From positions 62,001-126,000 of the forward strand of contig MAAE01000037.1 of the NCBI GenBank assembly GCA_002162675.1: DNA of 64,000 nucleotides, given 5' to 3'. The first letter of the stretch is position 1, and every line of letters begins with the position of its first letter. This document shows, in pieces, positions 54,582 through 63,473 of the stretch. The notes under the pieces were generated by a model, which searched no databases, was not told the DNA's origin, and saw nothing but the letters and a program-made list of their open reading frames with translations. Both the position numbers and the translations under genes were made by a program. The stretch is from Colwellia sp. 39_35_sub15_T18. GTDB lineage: Bacteria; Pseudomonadota; Gammaproteobacteria; Enterobacterales; Alteromonadaceae.

Positions 54582-56294
54582 ATGCTTTTACAACTAAACA
54601 TTCAAAATTTTGCCATTGTTAAATCCCTCGACATAGATTGGCAAGCAGGCATGACGACCATCACCGGTGAAACGGGTGCAGGAAAATCAATAGCAATAGA
54701 TGCCTTAGGCTTGTGTTTAGGCGATCGAGCCACCACCAATGTCGTTAGACCCAACTGCAAAAAAGCCGAACTTGCTGCTATTTTTGAAACAAAAAATAAC
54801 CTTAGCGCGCAACAATGGTTAACACAGCACGATTTAATTTTAGAGTCTGAAAGCGAATGTATCTTACGTAGAGTTATTTCAAGTGAAGGTCGTTCTAAAG
54901 CTTATATTAATGGCAGCCAAGTTCCCCTGGCGCAGCTAAAAGAAATAGGCCAATTACTGATTAATATTCACGGTCAGCATGACCACCAACTTATTGTAAA
55001 ATCAAGCCAGCAATGTAAATTACTAGACGAATATGCAGATCACCCTACTCTACTCGACGCGGTAAAACATTATGCAAAGCAGTGGCACAAACTCAACAAA
55101 GAACTCACACAACTACAAGAAAACAAAATACAACGTGAAGCACAGCAACAGTTAATTCAATATCAAGTCAATGAACTTGATGAATTTTCACCACAGCAAG
55201 GTGAATTTGAAACCTTAGAAAGTGACTATAAGCGCCACGCTAACGCACAAGATTTACTCGATACTACCTTACAATCCTTACAAACACTTGTTGAGAATGA
55301 AAACTTCAATGTCATCGACTCTTTAAGACAATGCAGTGAAAATATTGCTTCACTGGCCGCTATAGATAACACGCTTAACAATGTCGCCGAAATACTGAGC
55401 AGCAGTGTAATTCAGCTTGAAGATGCTGGCGAGGATCTGAAACACTATTACCAACAACTTGAGCTTGACCCACAAGCTTACGCCATGATTGAAGAACGCT
55501 ATTCCACCACGGTACAACTAGCAAAAAAGCATAATTTAGCCCCCGAGGATTTAGCTAAATTTCACCAAACCCTCAAACAAGAATTAGCTGAAATATGCCA
55601 TGACGGCTCCAGAATAGATATTGTCATAGAAGAGTTACATAAAACTGAACAGTATTATCAAGAAGCAGCTTTGGCATTATCAACCTCTAGGAATCAAGCC
55701 GCTGAAACGCTCAGTGCTTTAATTACTAAAAGCATGCGTGAGCTGAATATGCCCGATGGTCAATTTTTTATTGCCATTGAACAGCTAATAGTTGCTGAAA
55801 AAAGTGGCCATAACCATAACCATAACCATAAGAGCGCTACCCTAGCGATTAATGGCTTAGACAAAATTGACTTTCAAGTCAGTATAAATCCCGGACAAGC
55901 ATTAGAAGCAATGAACAAAGTCGCTTCAGGTGGCGAGCTTTCAAGAATAAGTTTAGCTATGCAAGTTATTTTAGCTGACAAAGTTATCACCCCCACCCTG
56001 ATATTTGACGAAGTTGATGTGGGTATTAGTGGCCCTACTGCCGCAATGGTTGGCACTAAACTGCAACAACTTGCAAAAAACACGCAAGTGATTTGTGTTA
56101 CCCATTTACCACAAGTCGCTTGTAAAGGGCACCAGCAACTATTTGTTAGCAAACTAACCGATGGAGAGCATACAGAAACAAAAGTAACGGAACTTAGTGA
56201 ACAAAGTCGCGTCCAAGAGATAGCGCGTTTACTCGCAGGTGATAAAATATCAGAGCACAGCTTAGCTAATGCACAAGAATTATTAACGAGCTAA
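54582..56294 (+). CDS. recN: DNA repair protein RecN
   Basis: SMC-like ATPase that helps double-strand break repair. Walker A is in ITGETGAGKSIAID near residue 30. Two central coiled-coil segments cover about 150-380 (HKLNKELTQLQENKIQREAQQQL and others). The ABC signature VASGGELSRISLAMQVIL and Walker B TLIFDEVDVGISGPTAAMVG lie in the C-terminal third. A short His-Asn run (HNHNHNHK, near residue 410) is a local peculiarity in a variable loop. Length 570. Confidence 0.97.
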   Translation: MLLQLNIQNFAIVKSLDIDWQAGMTTITGETGAGKSIAIDALGLCLGDRATTNVVRPNCKKAELAAIFETKNNLSAQQWLTQHDLILESESECILRRVISSEGRSKAYINGSQVPLAQLKEIGQLLINIHGQHDHQLIVKSSQQCKLLDEYADHPTLLDAVKHYAKQWHKLNKELTQLQENKIQREAQQQLIQYQVNELDEFSPQQGEFETLESDYKRHANAQDLLDTTLQSLQTLVENENFNVIDSLRQCSENIASLAAIDNTLNNVAEILSSSVIQLEDAGEDLKHYYQQLELDPQAYAMIEERYSTTVQLAKKHNLAPEDLAKFHQTLKQELAEICHDGSRIDIVIEELHKTEQYYQEAALALSTSRNQAAETLSALITKSMRELNMPDGQFFIAIEQLIVAEKSGHNHNHNHKSATLAINGLDKIDFQVSINPGQALEAMNKVASGGELSRISLAMQVILADKVITPTLIFDEVDVGISGPTAAMVGTKLQQLAKNTQVICVTHLPQVACKGHQQLFVSKLTDGEHTETKVTELSEQSRVQEIARLLAGDKISEHSLANAQELLTS

Positions 56295-56423
56295 TCTGAT
56301 CGTAAGAGAAAATTTATGAAAAATAGCTTTGTATCTAAAGCCTTGCTTAGTTATCATCCTTGCTCGCACTTTAAGCGTTAATTTCTAATTGTATTAATTT
56401 ATATTTAAGGTAAGTAAAATTTC

Positions 56424-56834
56424 ATGTTGCTTCGTGTTTCTATAATAACTATTGCACTATCACTTTCTGCTTGTTCAAGTTGGGTTTATCGTATTGACAT
56501 TCCTCAAGGAAATTATTTAGAGCAAAAAAATATCGATAAAATTCAAGTGGGTATGACCAAAGAGCAAGTAAAATTTGTTCTAGGTAGCCCAGTGCTAATT
56601 GACTCTTTTGATAACGACACATGGAACTATGTCTACCGATTTAAATCAGGTCGCAGTAAAGATTTAGATCTGCAGAAAGCTTTTATGGTGAAGTTTGAGG
56701 ATGACAAATTAATTTCTGCCGAAGGTGATTTTGAATTATCAGAAAACTTCAATGTGCCATTTAACGCTCCTGTTGAAAAAACAGAGGCTAAAGATGATGC
56801 AAATCAAAAGTTTCAAAAACAAGAAAGTAAATAA
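56424..56834 (+). CDS. bamE: Outer membrane assembly lipoprotein BamE
   Basis: Lipoprotein of the BAM complex that inserts beta-barrel proteins. A lipobox LSAC puts the lipidated Cys at residue 17. The SmpA/OmlA fold is seen in YLEQKNIDKIQVGMTKEQVKFVLGSPVLIDSFDNDTWNYVYRF. 136 residues, with a charged C-terminal tail (EKTEAKDDANQKFQKQ) longer than in E. coli. It follows recN, as in most gammaproteobacteria, and ends at a hairpin terminator. Confidence 0.95.
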   Translation: MLLRVSIITIALSLSACSSWVYRIDIPQGNYLEQKNIDKIQVGMTKEQVKFVLGSPVLIDSFDNDTWNYVYRFKSGRSKDLDLQKAFMVKFEDDKLISAEGDFELSENFNVPFNAPVEKTEAKDDANQKFQKQESK

Positions 56835-56857
56835 CTCAACCGCATTTAGTTTCTTAT

Positions 56858-56881
56858 AAAACGGCTTTTTGGCCGTTTTTT
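56858..56881 (+). terminator. Terminator after bamE
   Basis: AAAACGGC / GCCGTTTT (56858-56865 with 56872-56879) form an 8-bp stem followed by a T-run, 24 bp after the bamE stop. Confidence 0.85.
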
Positions 56882-56975
56882 GTTGTGTAGTGTTGTCTTG
56901 TTTTATCTTGTATTGCGTTGTTTAAATACTGATATTCATAAAAAGGCAGCTTCATCTTTTATATTTTAATCTTTT

Positions 56976-57362
56976 TTAATCTTTTTTAGACAAGGGATTA
57001 ACCCGTCCGCCTGTTGTTTTATCTGCCCGCCCTTCTAACTTAGCTTTTTCAGCTCGGCGCTTTCTCACTTCTTTAGGATCTGCAATCAACGGACGATAAA
57101 CTTCAATTCTGTCTAAGTCTTCGACTATTTGGCTTAGCTTAACTGCTTTATTCCAAATACCTACTTTATTAACGGCTAAATCAATTTCAGGAAATAAGTT
57201 GATAATGCCTGACTCAATAATAGCCTGCTCAACAGTAATACCTTTACATACAGGTATAGACAATAGCTTTTGTTTATGGGCTAATCCGTAAACCACTTCT
57301 ATTTGAATATTATCTTGCGTTAGGCTTGTCGTGCTAGATTGAGAAATTGACTCTGATTCCAT
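56976..57362 (-). CDS. rnfH: RnfH/UPF0125-family ubiquitin-like protein
   Basis: 128 residues. The beta-grasp segment IQIEVVYGLAHKQKLLSIPVCKGITVEQAIIESGI and the terminal LDRIEVYRPLIADPKEVRKRRAEKAK match the RnfH family (called PasI in some toxin-antitoxin reports). It starts 1 bp after the ratA stop, so the two are co-translated. The biochemical role is unsettled. The N-terminus is extended by a Ser/Thr-rich stretch of about 15 residues. Confidence 0.92.
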   Translation of the reverse strand: MESESISQSSTTSLTQDNIQIEVVYGLAHKQKLLSIPVCKGITVEQAIIESGIINLFPEIDLAVNKVGIWNKAVKLSQIVEDLDRIEVYRPLIADPKEVRKRRAEKAKLEGRADKTTGGRVNPLSKKD

Positions 57363-57363
57363 A

Positions 57364-57804
57364 TTAGCTATTCACTCCATATACTTCTTTAGCTCTTTGA
57401 GTAAAGGCTTGCACCATATTATTAGTTAAGTGATTGAATACACGGCCAAACGCGAGATCAAACATCTTATTAGCAAACTCATACTCAAGCGCTAAACTCA
57501 CTTTACAAGCCTCTTCTGACAGGGGTAGTAACGTCCAACTGCCCTCTAACTTTTTAAAAGGGCCATCAATAAGGGTTAATTGCACTTCTTCATTTGAAAC
57601 TAAAGTATTTTTAGTAGTGAACCATTTTTTCAAACCACCTTTAGACACCAATAAAGCGGCAGTTACTGAGTTTTCAGTTTGGCTGATAATCTTACTATCA
57701 CTACAATCAGGTAAAAAACTTGGGTAAGCTAATACATCATTAATTAATTGATACATTTGTTCGGCACTGTACATAACAAGTGCGCTACGATTTATCGCTG
57801 GCAT
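57364..57804 (-). CDS. ratA: RatA/Coq10-family START-domain protein
   Basis: 146 residues: SALVMYSAEQMYQLINDVLAYPSFLPDCSDSKII followed by the START/Coq10 core and KMFDLAFGRVFNHLTNNMVQAFTQRAKEVYG. Coq10 relatives bind ubiquinone. The E. coli protein RatA (PasT) has been described as inhibiting 70S ribosome assembly at high level; the normal role may be respiratory. Divergent from smpB, a highly conserved arrangement. Confidence 0.93.
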   Translation of the reverse strand: MPAINRSALVMYSAEQMYQLINDVLAYPSFLPDCSDSKIISQTENSVTAALLVSKGGLKKWFTTKNTLVSNEEVQLTLIDGPFKKLEGSWTLLPLSEEACKVSLALEYEFANKMFDLAFGRVFNHLTNNMVQAFTQRAKEVYGVNS

Positions 57805-57947
57805 TTTTAGTTTTTTACCTCTAATTATTTTACCGCGCCATCATAACAAACCCTAATAAAAAGCGCATTATCCAAGAAAAGATAAATTTCTCATTTAAAA
57901 GCATAATTTTACCCGTATAATAGCCGCGAGCAATAATGGAAAAGATA

Positions 57948-58439
57948 ATGTCAAAGAAAAAATCAAAGAGCAAATCTAACAGCAATACTATCGCTTTAAA
58001 TAAAAAAGCGAGGCACAACTATAGCTTAACCGACAAGTTTGAAGGCGGAATGAGCTTACAAGGTTGGGAAATTAAAAGCATTAGAAGTGGTAAAGTAAAT
58101 ATTTCTGACTGTTATGTACATATTAAAGACCAAGAAGCCTATTTATTAGGCGCTGAAATAACGCCGCTTAATGCCGCTTCTAGTCATGTTGTCTGTGATC
58201 CAAATCGTGATAGAAAATTATTACTTAACCGTAGAGAGCTAGAAAAAATCATTGCCGCCGTTGAACGTGACGGTTACTCTTTGATTGCAACTGCTATGTA
58301 CTGGAAAGCCTGTTGGGTAAAACTCGAATTTTATCTGGGTAAAGGTAAAAAAGATCATGACAAACGTTCTGACATAAAAGACAGAGAATGGGCTGTTGAT
58401 AAAGGGCGTTTAATGAAAAATAAAAATTTGGATCGTTAA
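57948..58439 (+). CDS. smpB: SsrA-binding protein SmpB
   Basis: Carries tmRNA to stalled ribosomes for trans-translation. ATG 57948 ([13 protein letters not shown]) has GGAAAAG in front; ATG 57936 would add four residues. The OB-fold core [37 protein letters not shown] and the C-terminal [24 protein letters not shown] are typical. 163 residues. It lies 136 bp before ssrA, its functional partner. Confidence 0.97.
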   Translation: MSKKKSKSKSNSNTIALNKKARHNYSLTDKFEGGMSLQGWEIKSIRSGKVNISDCYVHIKDQEAYLLGAEITPLNAASSHVVCDPNRDRKLLLNRRELEKIIAAVERDGYSLIATAMYWKACWVKLEFYLGKGKKDHDKRSDIKDREWAVDKGRLMKNKNLDR

Positions 58440-58470
58440 TCGGTTAGATAAGTGGTTAAAAATTACCACG

Positions 58471-58499
58471 TTGTCTATTCAAGTTAAGCGTTGTATAAT
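58471..58499 (+). promoter_or_regulatory. Promoter of ssrA
   Basis: TTGTCT (58471-58476), exactly 17 bp, TATAAT (58494-58499). The transcript would begin near 58506, giving a 70-nt 5' leader to be removed during tmRNA maturation. Confidence 0.75.
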
Positions 58500-58575
58500 T
58501 CGAAGCATAGGCGTTTTTAGCCTATAATTGAAATGTAAAGAGTAGAAAAGTAAACAGTAAAAAAAGTAAAACTTT

Positions 58576-58926
58576 GGGGCGGATCTAGGATTCGACAAGA
58601 TTCATGAAACCCAAGGTGCATGCCCAGGGGCGGTTTGCCTGGTAAAAAGCCGTAAAACTATAATTGCTAACGACGATACGTTCGCACTAGCCGCTTAAGG
58701 CTAGCCATCACCTCATAAATTGTCCTGTTGTTTCGAGGATTGATGGTCACCCCAAATAGGATAGCGAGGGAAGCACGCTTAAGGCTGAACCGCGAAATAG
58801 TATTAAGCTCACCATGACGAAGCCTGTCGCTTGGCGTCTAATTGGTTAAATAAATAAGCGACTAAGCATGTAGTACCGAGGATGTAGGCTTTTTGGACGG
58901 GGGTTCGATTCCCCCCCGCTCCACCA
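58576..58926 (+). ncRNA. ssrA: Transfer-messenger RNA (tmRNA, SsrA)
   Basis: 351 nt. The tRNA-like ends pair as GGGGCGG (58576-58582) with CCGCTCC plus ACCA (58917-58926), with a T-arm GGGGG TTCGATT CCCCC. The tag reading frame starts at GCT 58666 and stops at TAA 58696-58698; it reads ANDDTFALAA, the degradation tag ending in ALAA. Pseudoknot-forming GC-rich segments surround it. It rescues ribosomes with SmpB. One-piece type, not permuted. Confidence 0.97.
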
Positions 58927-58938
58927 ATAACAAAGATT

Positions 58939-58965
58939 AAGACGCGTCCTAGCGTCTTTTTTTTT
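58939..58965 (+). terminator. Terminator after ssrA
   Basis: AAGACGC / GCGTCTT (58939-58945 with 58952-58958) followed by a run of T, 13 bp after the tmRNA CCA. Confidence 0.88.
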
Positions 58966-59562
58966 ATCTAAAATTCAATAAATAGAGGGTTGTGCACTAA
59001 CCCGTTAACAAACCTGTAAATTCTTTGATATAAGTTCTGTATTACCGTTTAGTTGTCATGCTCACTTAGATTAGCTAGGACATTACCCTTATAAGATTGC
59101 CTTGTACCATTAAACTAGCTCACTATTCATTTAGCGTAAGCACCAAAAAAGTAGCTCTTTAATATCTGCGTTTTACTAAAAAAAGCAGCTATAAGGCACT
59201 GTCAATTTAACAACCGCTGCTAGCTATATATCCACATGTCCTCAAGGTACGAGTTTCAGGATATCTGAGCGATTCTTACTCAAACCACATCTCTTATTAA
59301 AGGTTGCTTCCTTAAAAATAGGTACAACAAAGAGCGTGATTTACTGAGTGGGCTAAAGTTAGCAATCTGCCGAATATTCAAAAAAAGTTTCGTGTTTTTT
59401 ATCAATAAAAGTCAACACATTGATAGCGCTATAAGAGATAGGAGCTGATATTTTACTTACTTTACAATTCTTTACGTATCTTGACATTCGTTTGCCTGTT
59501 TATTGCATTATTTATTAACTTACTTATCTTGAACATTAATGTCTCAACATCAGGATCATAAA
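58966..59562. other. Long intergenic region after ssrA with no recognised gene
   Basis: About 600 bp of AT-rich sequence without a convincing reading frame, RNA fold or repeat of the tmRNA 3' end. Many gammaproteobacteria carry integrated elements at this site, but no integrase, transposase or att duplication was seen. A possible -35 TTGACA at 59481 and CATTAT at 59506 (19-bp spacer) could drive the following gene. Confidence 0.6.
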
Positions 59563-60072
59563 ATGAATATCAATACAACAAATAGCCAACATACTAATCA
59601 AATACAAAGTTTACTAGCCGTAGAGTCAGAGCAAAACATACATAAAAACGGAGCATTAGAAAAAGGAGTTAAGACTAATGGAGGCGAAATAAATATTAGC
59701 CGAGCGGGACAAGTTGGCTCCTATATTGCCAGCTTACCTGAAGCAGAGCAGCAAGAAATAAAAGAATATATGCAGTCCGTCCGTGAAGAAAAAGCCAATG
59801 GAAACTTTGATATAGCGACAAGTATTAGCAATGCTCCCGAAGCTTTCAATAACTTAGCGAGTCAACTTAATCTTGCCAGCGCAGATGCACTGGACATAAT
59901 GTCTGCAAAGCCAATAAAAAATACCACCAGCTCGCCCACTGAACAGGTAAAACCACCAAGTATTTCAGCATACGCTGACGTTGCGGCACAAGCGACAACA
60001 AACACGGGTAGCAACAGTGTTTTTGAAATGTTTAGCTCGCTATTTTCCAGTGACTCTAAATCGTTAGGATAA
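59563..60072 (+). CDS. Protein of unknown function, low-complexity ends
   Basis: ATG 59563 (MNINTTNSQHTNQI) lies behind CAGGATC and is preferred over ATG 59539. About 169 residues, with no signal peptide or membrane segment. Residues about 50-115 form a helical, charged core (AGQVGSYIASLPEAEQQEIKEYMQSV, REEKANGNFDIATSISNAPEAFNNLASQLN). The flanks are rich in Ser, Thr, Asn and Gln, which suggests disorder. I do not recognise a named family. It is followed after 151 bp by an orphan response regulator. Confidence 0.7.
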   Translation: MNINTTNSQHTNQIQSLLAVESEQNIHKNGALEKGVKTNGGEINISRAGQVGSYIASLPEAEQQEIKEYMQSVREEKANGNFDIATSISNAPEAFNNLASQLNLASADALDIMSAKPIKNTTSSPTEQVKPPSISAYADVAAQATTNTGSNSVFEMFSSLFSSDSKSLG

Positions 60073-60223
60073 TATACAAGTTGATGATCTGATAGTGAAA
60101 AGAAAAAGTAGTTCCGCAGGCGGCAATAAATTGCCAGCTACTGAGGCAGATGATTACCACGATGCATGAAAAATGAATCCCCAGTTTCATAAGTCAAATA
60201 ACAAAAACTAAGAAACAACTTTA

Positions 60224-60985
60224 ATGAATAGTTTAACTCCTTATATATCTGATAAACAATCAACATATACAGCTTTTAAATTTAACTCACTGAGCAATAA
60301 AAAAATATTGCTTGTTGATAGCGATAGAGAATTTATTCAACCTATCGAAGCCTTGCTAACAAACGAGGGATTTGAAGTCACCATTTGCAGTGACGGTGTA
60401 AGAGCTTTGCAAGAGGTGAATAGAATAGAGTATCAATTGATATTACTCGATATAGTTATACCTAATTTAAATGGCTTTGAACTACTGAAAAATTTGCGTG
60501 CCAATAATAAAACACCAGCGATGATATTGTCATCCCGTGATGACATTTTCGATAAAGTTTATGCTTTAGAAATAGGGGCTGATGATTATTTAACTAAGCC
60601 GGTTAACAATAGAGAATTATTGGCTAGAATAAACGCTATCACCCGTCGAACACAGGCGGCAGATCGCTTGCAAGTCAATAAAGTTTTTAATATTAATGAT
60701 ATTTCTTTGTGCTTGTCGACCAGAGAAGTTCATTGTCAGGATAAGCTATTAAAATTAACTGGCTATGAATTTGGAGTACTACACTTTTTAATTTTAAATG
60801 CAGGTAAAGTAGTCAGCAAAGACAGCATAGGAGAATATGTTCATGGAAGAGCCGTACCTTACAATGATCGCAGTATTGATATGCATATCAGCAATATAAG
60901 GAAAAAAATATCTATGTTTGTTGATGGCCAGAAAATTAAAACAGTTCGCGGAGCTGGCTATATCTTATTAGCTGAGGCCATTTAA
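60224..60985 (+). CDS. Orphan OmpR/CpxR-like response regulator
   Basis: 253 residues. A 25-residue N-terminal extension precedes the receiver domain (KILLVDSDREF), with acceptor Asp76 in LILLDIVIPNLNG and Lys in ADDYLTKPVNNRELLARI. The winged-helix domain (TGYEFGVLHFLILNAGKVVSKDSIGEYVHGRAVPYNDRSIDMHISNIRKKI, VRGAGYIL) is closest to CpxR-type regulators. No histidine kinase gene is adjacent. The ribosome-binding site is weak. The input kinase and targets cannot be named. Confidence 0.9.
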   Translation: MNSLTPYISDKQSTYTAFKFNSLSNKKILLVDSDREFIQPIEALLTNEGFEVTICSDGVRALQEVNRIEYQLILLDIVIPNLNGFELLKNLRANNKTPAMILSSRDDIFDKVYALEIGADDYLTKPVNNRELLARINAITRRTQAADRLQVNKVFNINDISLCLSTREVHCQDKLLKLTGYEFGVLHFLILNAGKVVSKDSIGEYVHGRAVPYNDRSIDMHISNIRKKISMFVDGQKIKTVRGAGYILLAEAI

Positions 60986-61064
60986 CATTAAGTGATACCT
61001 TAAAACAGCAATTCAGACGCCCCCCGCACAATAAACTAAGTAATTAAACAACGTACGGCAATCA

Positions 61065-61206
61065 ATGGGTTATGTCGTACCATTCATCGCTCAATGGTCG
61101 GTACTACGTAATATTAGAACCTACCAAGAAAATTTATTAGAAGCTAATGGACCATTTTTTCAAAAATCATGTCCCAAAGGTTATAACCTAAAAATCATGT
61201 CCTAAA
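61065..61206 (+). other. Intergenic remnant with a short direct repeat
   Basis: AAAAATCATGTCC.AAAG occurs twice (about 61159 and 61188), 29 bp apart. A 46-codon open frame (MGYVVPFIAQWSVLRNIRTY...) runs across the region without a ribosome-binding site. It may be debris of an insertion element, but no known terminal repeat or transposase motif was recognised. Confidence 0.3.
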
Positions 61207-61209
61207 GCC

Positions 61210-62103
61210 CTACTCACTCACATGCATCAGCTCTAAATTCTGCCAAAGCCTAGTGGCTACAGGGCCTAATAATCGTGACTTTAGTTTTATCGCTTGATAA
61301 TTCAAGGCTATTTCTGTGTCAAAGTCATCTATGACCAAAGCGAGTAATGTATTTTGCTCTAATTCATTTTTAATCATGTAATCGGGTAAACGCCCCCAAC
61401 CAATACCACTCATGATCAAGGTTTTTTTGGTATTAAAATCATTCGCATACCAACATCGTTGCCCTGTTTGCACGCTATAATTTATGCCTTGGCTGCTTTG
61501 TCCTGAGTCTTGCACTACTATTTGGTATTCATCTTTTAATTCAGCTACTGACTGTAGCTTAGGATGACGCTCAACAAAGCGTGGCGCAGCAACGTTACAC
61601 AAATAGCCTTGGTACAGCTTATTGGCTTCAAATTTCCCTGATTCCAACGCCGAGTTGTCAATAGCGGTTAGCGCAAGATCAGCCTGCTCTGACATCACCG
61701 CTTCTAATGCGCCATTAATGTATTCCTGTTTTAAAATGATTTGCGTGTGCGGAAATTCATTCTGCGTCATTTCCAACACCGGCAATATTTTTTTTAAGTC
61801 ATACGAAGCTTCAATGGCTAAGGTAATACTGGCTTCATTACCTGCGGTTAAAAAGGTTGCTAGCTGTTTCAACTGTTCGGCTTCGTTGAGCAAGCGTAAG
61901 GCATGTTGATAAATTTGTTGGCCATTGCTGGTCAGTGACAAGCGGTAACCTTGTCGATTAAAGAGCTGCAAATTTAACTGAGCTTCTAGCTGTTTTATGC
62001 CCTGACTAATCGCGGGTTGGGTTTTAAAAAGTACTTCGCTAGCACTTTTAAGGCTGCCTAATTCAGCAACTTGTTGCAGCATTTTAAGTTGTTCAAGCGT
62101 CAT
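61210..62103 (-). CDS. LysR-family transcriptional regulator
   Basis: ATG 62103 (MTLEQLKMLQQVAELGSLKSASEVLFKTQPAISQGIKQLEAQL) gives the typical LysR helix-turn-helix; AAGGG lies 8 nt upstream. The C-terminal substrate-binding domain follows (EASYDLKKILPVLEMTQNEFPHTQIILKQEY, ADLALTAID). 298 residues. It diverges from the cytochrome b561-yceI genes, with 178 bp between, and is a candidate regulator of them. The ligand is unknown. Confidence 0.92.
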   Translation of the reverse strand: MTLEQLKMLQQVAELGSLKSASEVLFKTQPAISQGIKQLEAQLNLQLFNRQGYRLSLTSNGQQIYQHALRLLNEAEQLKQLATFLTAGNEASITLAIEASYDLKKILPVLEMTQNEFPHTQIILKQEYINGALEAVMSEQADLALTAIDNSALESGKFEANKLYQGYLCNVAAPRFVERHPKLQSVAELKDEYQIVVQDSGQSSQGINYSVQTGQRCWYANDFNTKKTLIMSGIGWGRLPDYMIKNELEQNTLLALVIDDFDTEIALNYQAIKLKSRLLGPVATRLWQNLELMHVSE

Positions 62104-62281
62104 CAACATAACCCTTATTTATTGATAGTGATATTGAGGCTGATAGGAGTCTCACCACATGTTAAGTAAAACTTAACAACTTCTAAACAAAGCTTCAATA
62201 TTTATTTAAATACTATCCGTCATACTAGCCCTCATCGATTACAAATAACATTGAATGAACACGTTTTTATGAGGCAAGGTA

Positions 62282-62845
62282 ATGAATAATACTCAAACAA
62301 ATTACGGCTATATCAGTATATTTTTTCACTGGCTAGCTGCACTGAGCATTTTTGCTTTGTTTGCTTTGGGCTATTACATGGTCGATTTAACCTACTACCA
62401 TACTTGGTATAAAACAGCACCTGAACTGCACAAAAGTGTTGGTATCGTGCTTTTTGCTTTAATGCTCATTAGGCTTATTTGGCGTTATAAACAAGTAACA
62501 CCAGAGCATTTAGCCAGCCATAGCACACTTGAACGTAAGGCCGGAAAATTAATTCACACTGTACTCTACGCAATGATATTCATCATTATGAGCGCCGGTT
62601 ACTTAATTTCAACCGCTGATGGTCGAGGAATTGAGGTATTCGAATTATTTGTGATACCCGGCTTTGGCGCTTTTATTGAAAACCAAGAAGACTTAGCTGG
62701 CCTTATTCATAAATGGTTGGCTTATGTGTTAGTCGCTTTAGCCTTGTTACATGCCCTAGCAGCACTTAAGCATCACTTTATTGATAAAGATAACACCTTA
62801 AACAGAATGATTGGCAAACGCCAAAACACTAACAATATTAGATAA
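62282..62845 (+). CDS. Cytochrome b561-family membrane protein
   Basis: 187 residues with four membrane segments and His ligands for two b haems: IFFHWLAALSIFALF, ELHKSVGIVLFALMLIRLIWR, LIHTVLYAMIFIIMSAGYLIST and LIHKWLAYVLVALALLHALAALKHHFI. It is the YceJ type and stands 16 bp before yceI, as in E. coli. It probably passes electrons from the quinone pool to a periplasmic acceptor. Confidence 0.93.
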   Translation: MNNTQTNYGYISIFFHWLAALSIFALFALGYYMVDLTYYHTWYKTAPELHKSVGIVLFALMLIRLIWRYKQVTPEHLASHSTLERKAGKLIHTVLYAMIFIIMSAGYLISTADGRGIEVFELFVIPGFGAFIENQEDLAGLIHKWLAYVLVALALLHALAALKHHFIDKDNTLNRMIGKRQNTNNIR

Positions 62846-62861
62846 TAACGGAGCAAGAACA

Positions 62862-63446
62862 ATGAAAAAACATATCGCTAAACTAGCCATAGCATCAGCA
62901 TTTGCCACGACTTTACTTATGCCGGTAGCAAATGCTGCCGACTATGTTATTGATGACAAAGGCGCACACGCCTCAATCAATTTTAAAATTAAGCATTTAG
63001 GTTATAGCTGGTTAACGGGTCGTTTTGACACATTTGGTGGCAAATTTAATTACGATCCTGCCAATGTATCTGCGTCAAAAATTGAAGTAAACATTGATAC
63101 CAGCAGCATAAACTCAAACCATGCTGAGCGTGATAAACATTTAAAAGGTAATGATTTTCTTGACGTTAGCGCTTTTGCTAATGCTAAATTCGTCAGTACT
63201 TCGGTGACTGAAAAAGCAGGCGGAAAATTAGCCGTTGCCGGGGTATTAACTCTGCACGGTGTTAGCAAAGATATCATCATCGATGCCCAAGCCGTTGGTG
63301 AAGGAAAAGACCCTTGGGGCGGTTACCGTGCCGGTTTTAGTGGCACAACGACTATTGCGCTAACTGATTTTGCCATCAAAATGAATTTAGGACCTGCCTC
63401 TACTCATGTGCAATTAGACTTACATATTGAAGGCATAAAGCAGTAA
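62862..63446 (+). CDS. YceI-family periplasmic lipocalin-like protein
   Basis: ATG 62862 (MKKHIAKLAIASAFATTLL) starts a signal peptide cleaved after ANA; GGAGCAAG precedes it. The mature part has family motifs YVIDDKGAHASINFKIKHLGYSWLTGRFDTFGG, IDTSSINSNHAERDKHLKGNDFLDV and FSGTTTIALTDFAIKMNLGPAS. YceI proteins form a barrel that binds polyisoprenoid lipids such as a ubiquinone precursor. Probably co-transcribed with the cytochrome b561 gene and the pirin gene 27 bp downstream. Confidence 0.94.
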   Translation: MKKHIAKLAIASAFATTLLMPVANAADYVIDDKGAHASINFKIKHLGYSWLTGRFDTFGGKFNYDPANVSASKIEVNIDTSSINSNHAERDKHLKGNDFLDVSAFANAKFVSTSVTEKAGGKLAVAGVLTLHGVSKDIIIDAQAVGEGKDPWGGYRAGFSGTTTIALTDFAIKMNLGPASTHVQLDLHIEGIKQ

Positions 63447-63473
63447 TATTTTTACTGACAAAAGGGTTGGTAT

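Noticed and set aside
58900-59562. Integrated element at the 3' end of ssrA
   Set aside because: No integrase gene and no second copy of the tmRNA 3' end were found within the window.
60108-60150. Another REP-like copy (GTTCCGCAGGCGGCAATAAATTGCCAGCTACTGAGG)
   Set aside because: It shares only short, common inner pieces; the TGTAGG/CCTACA ends are missing.
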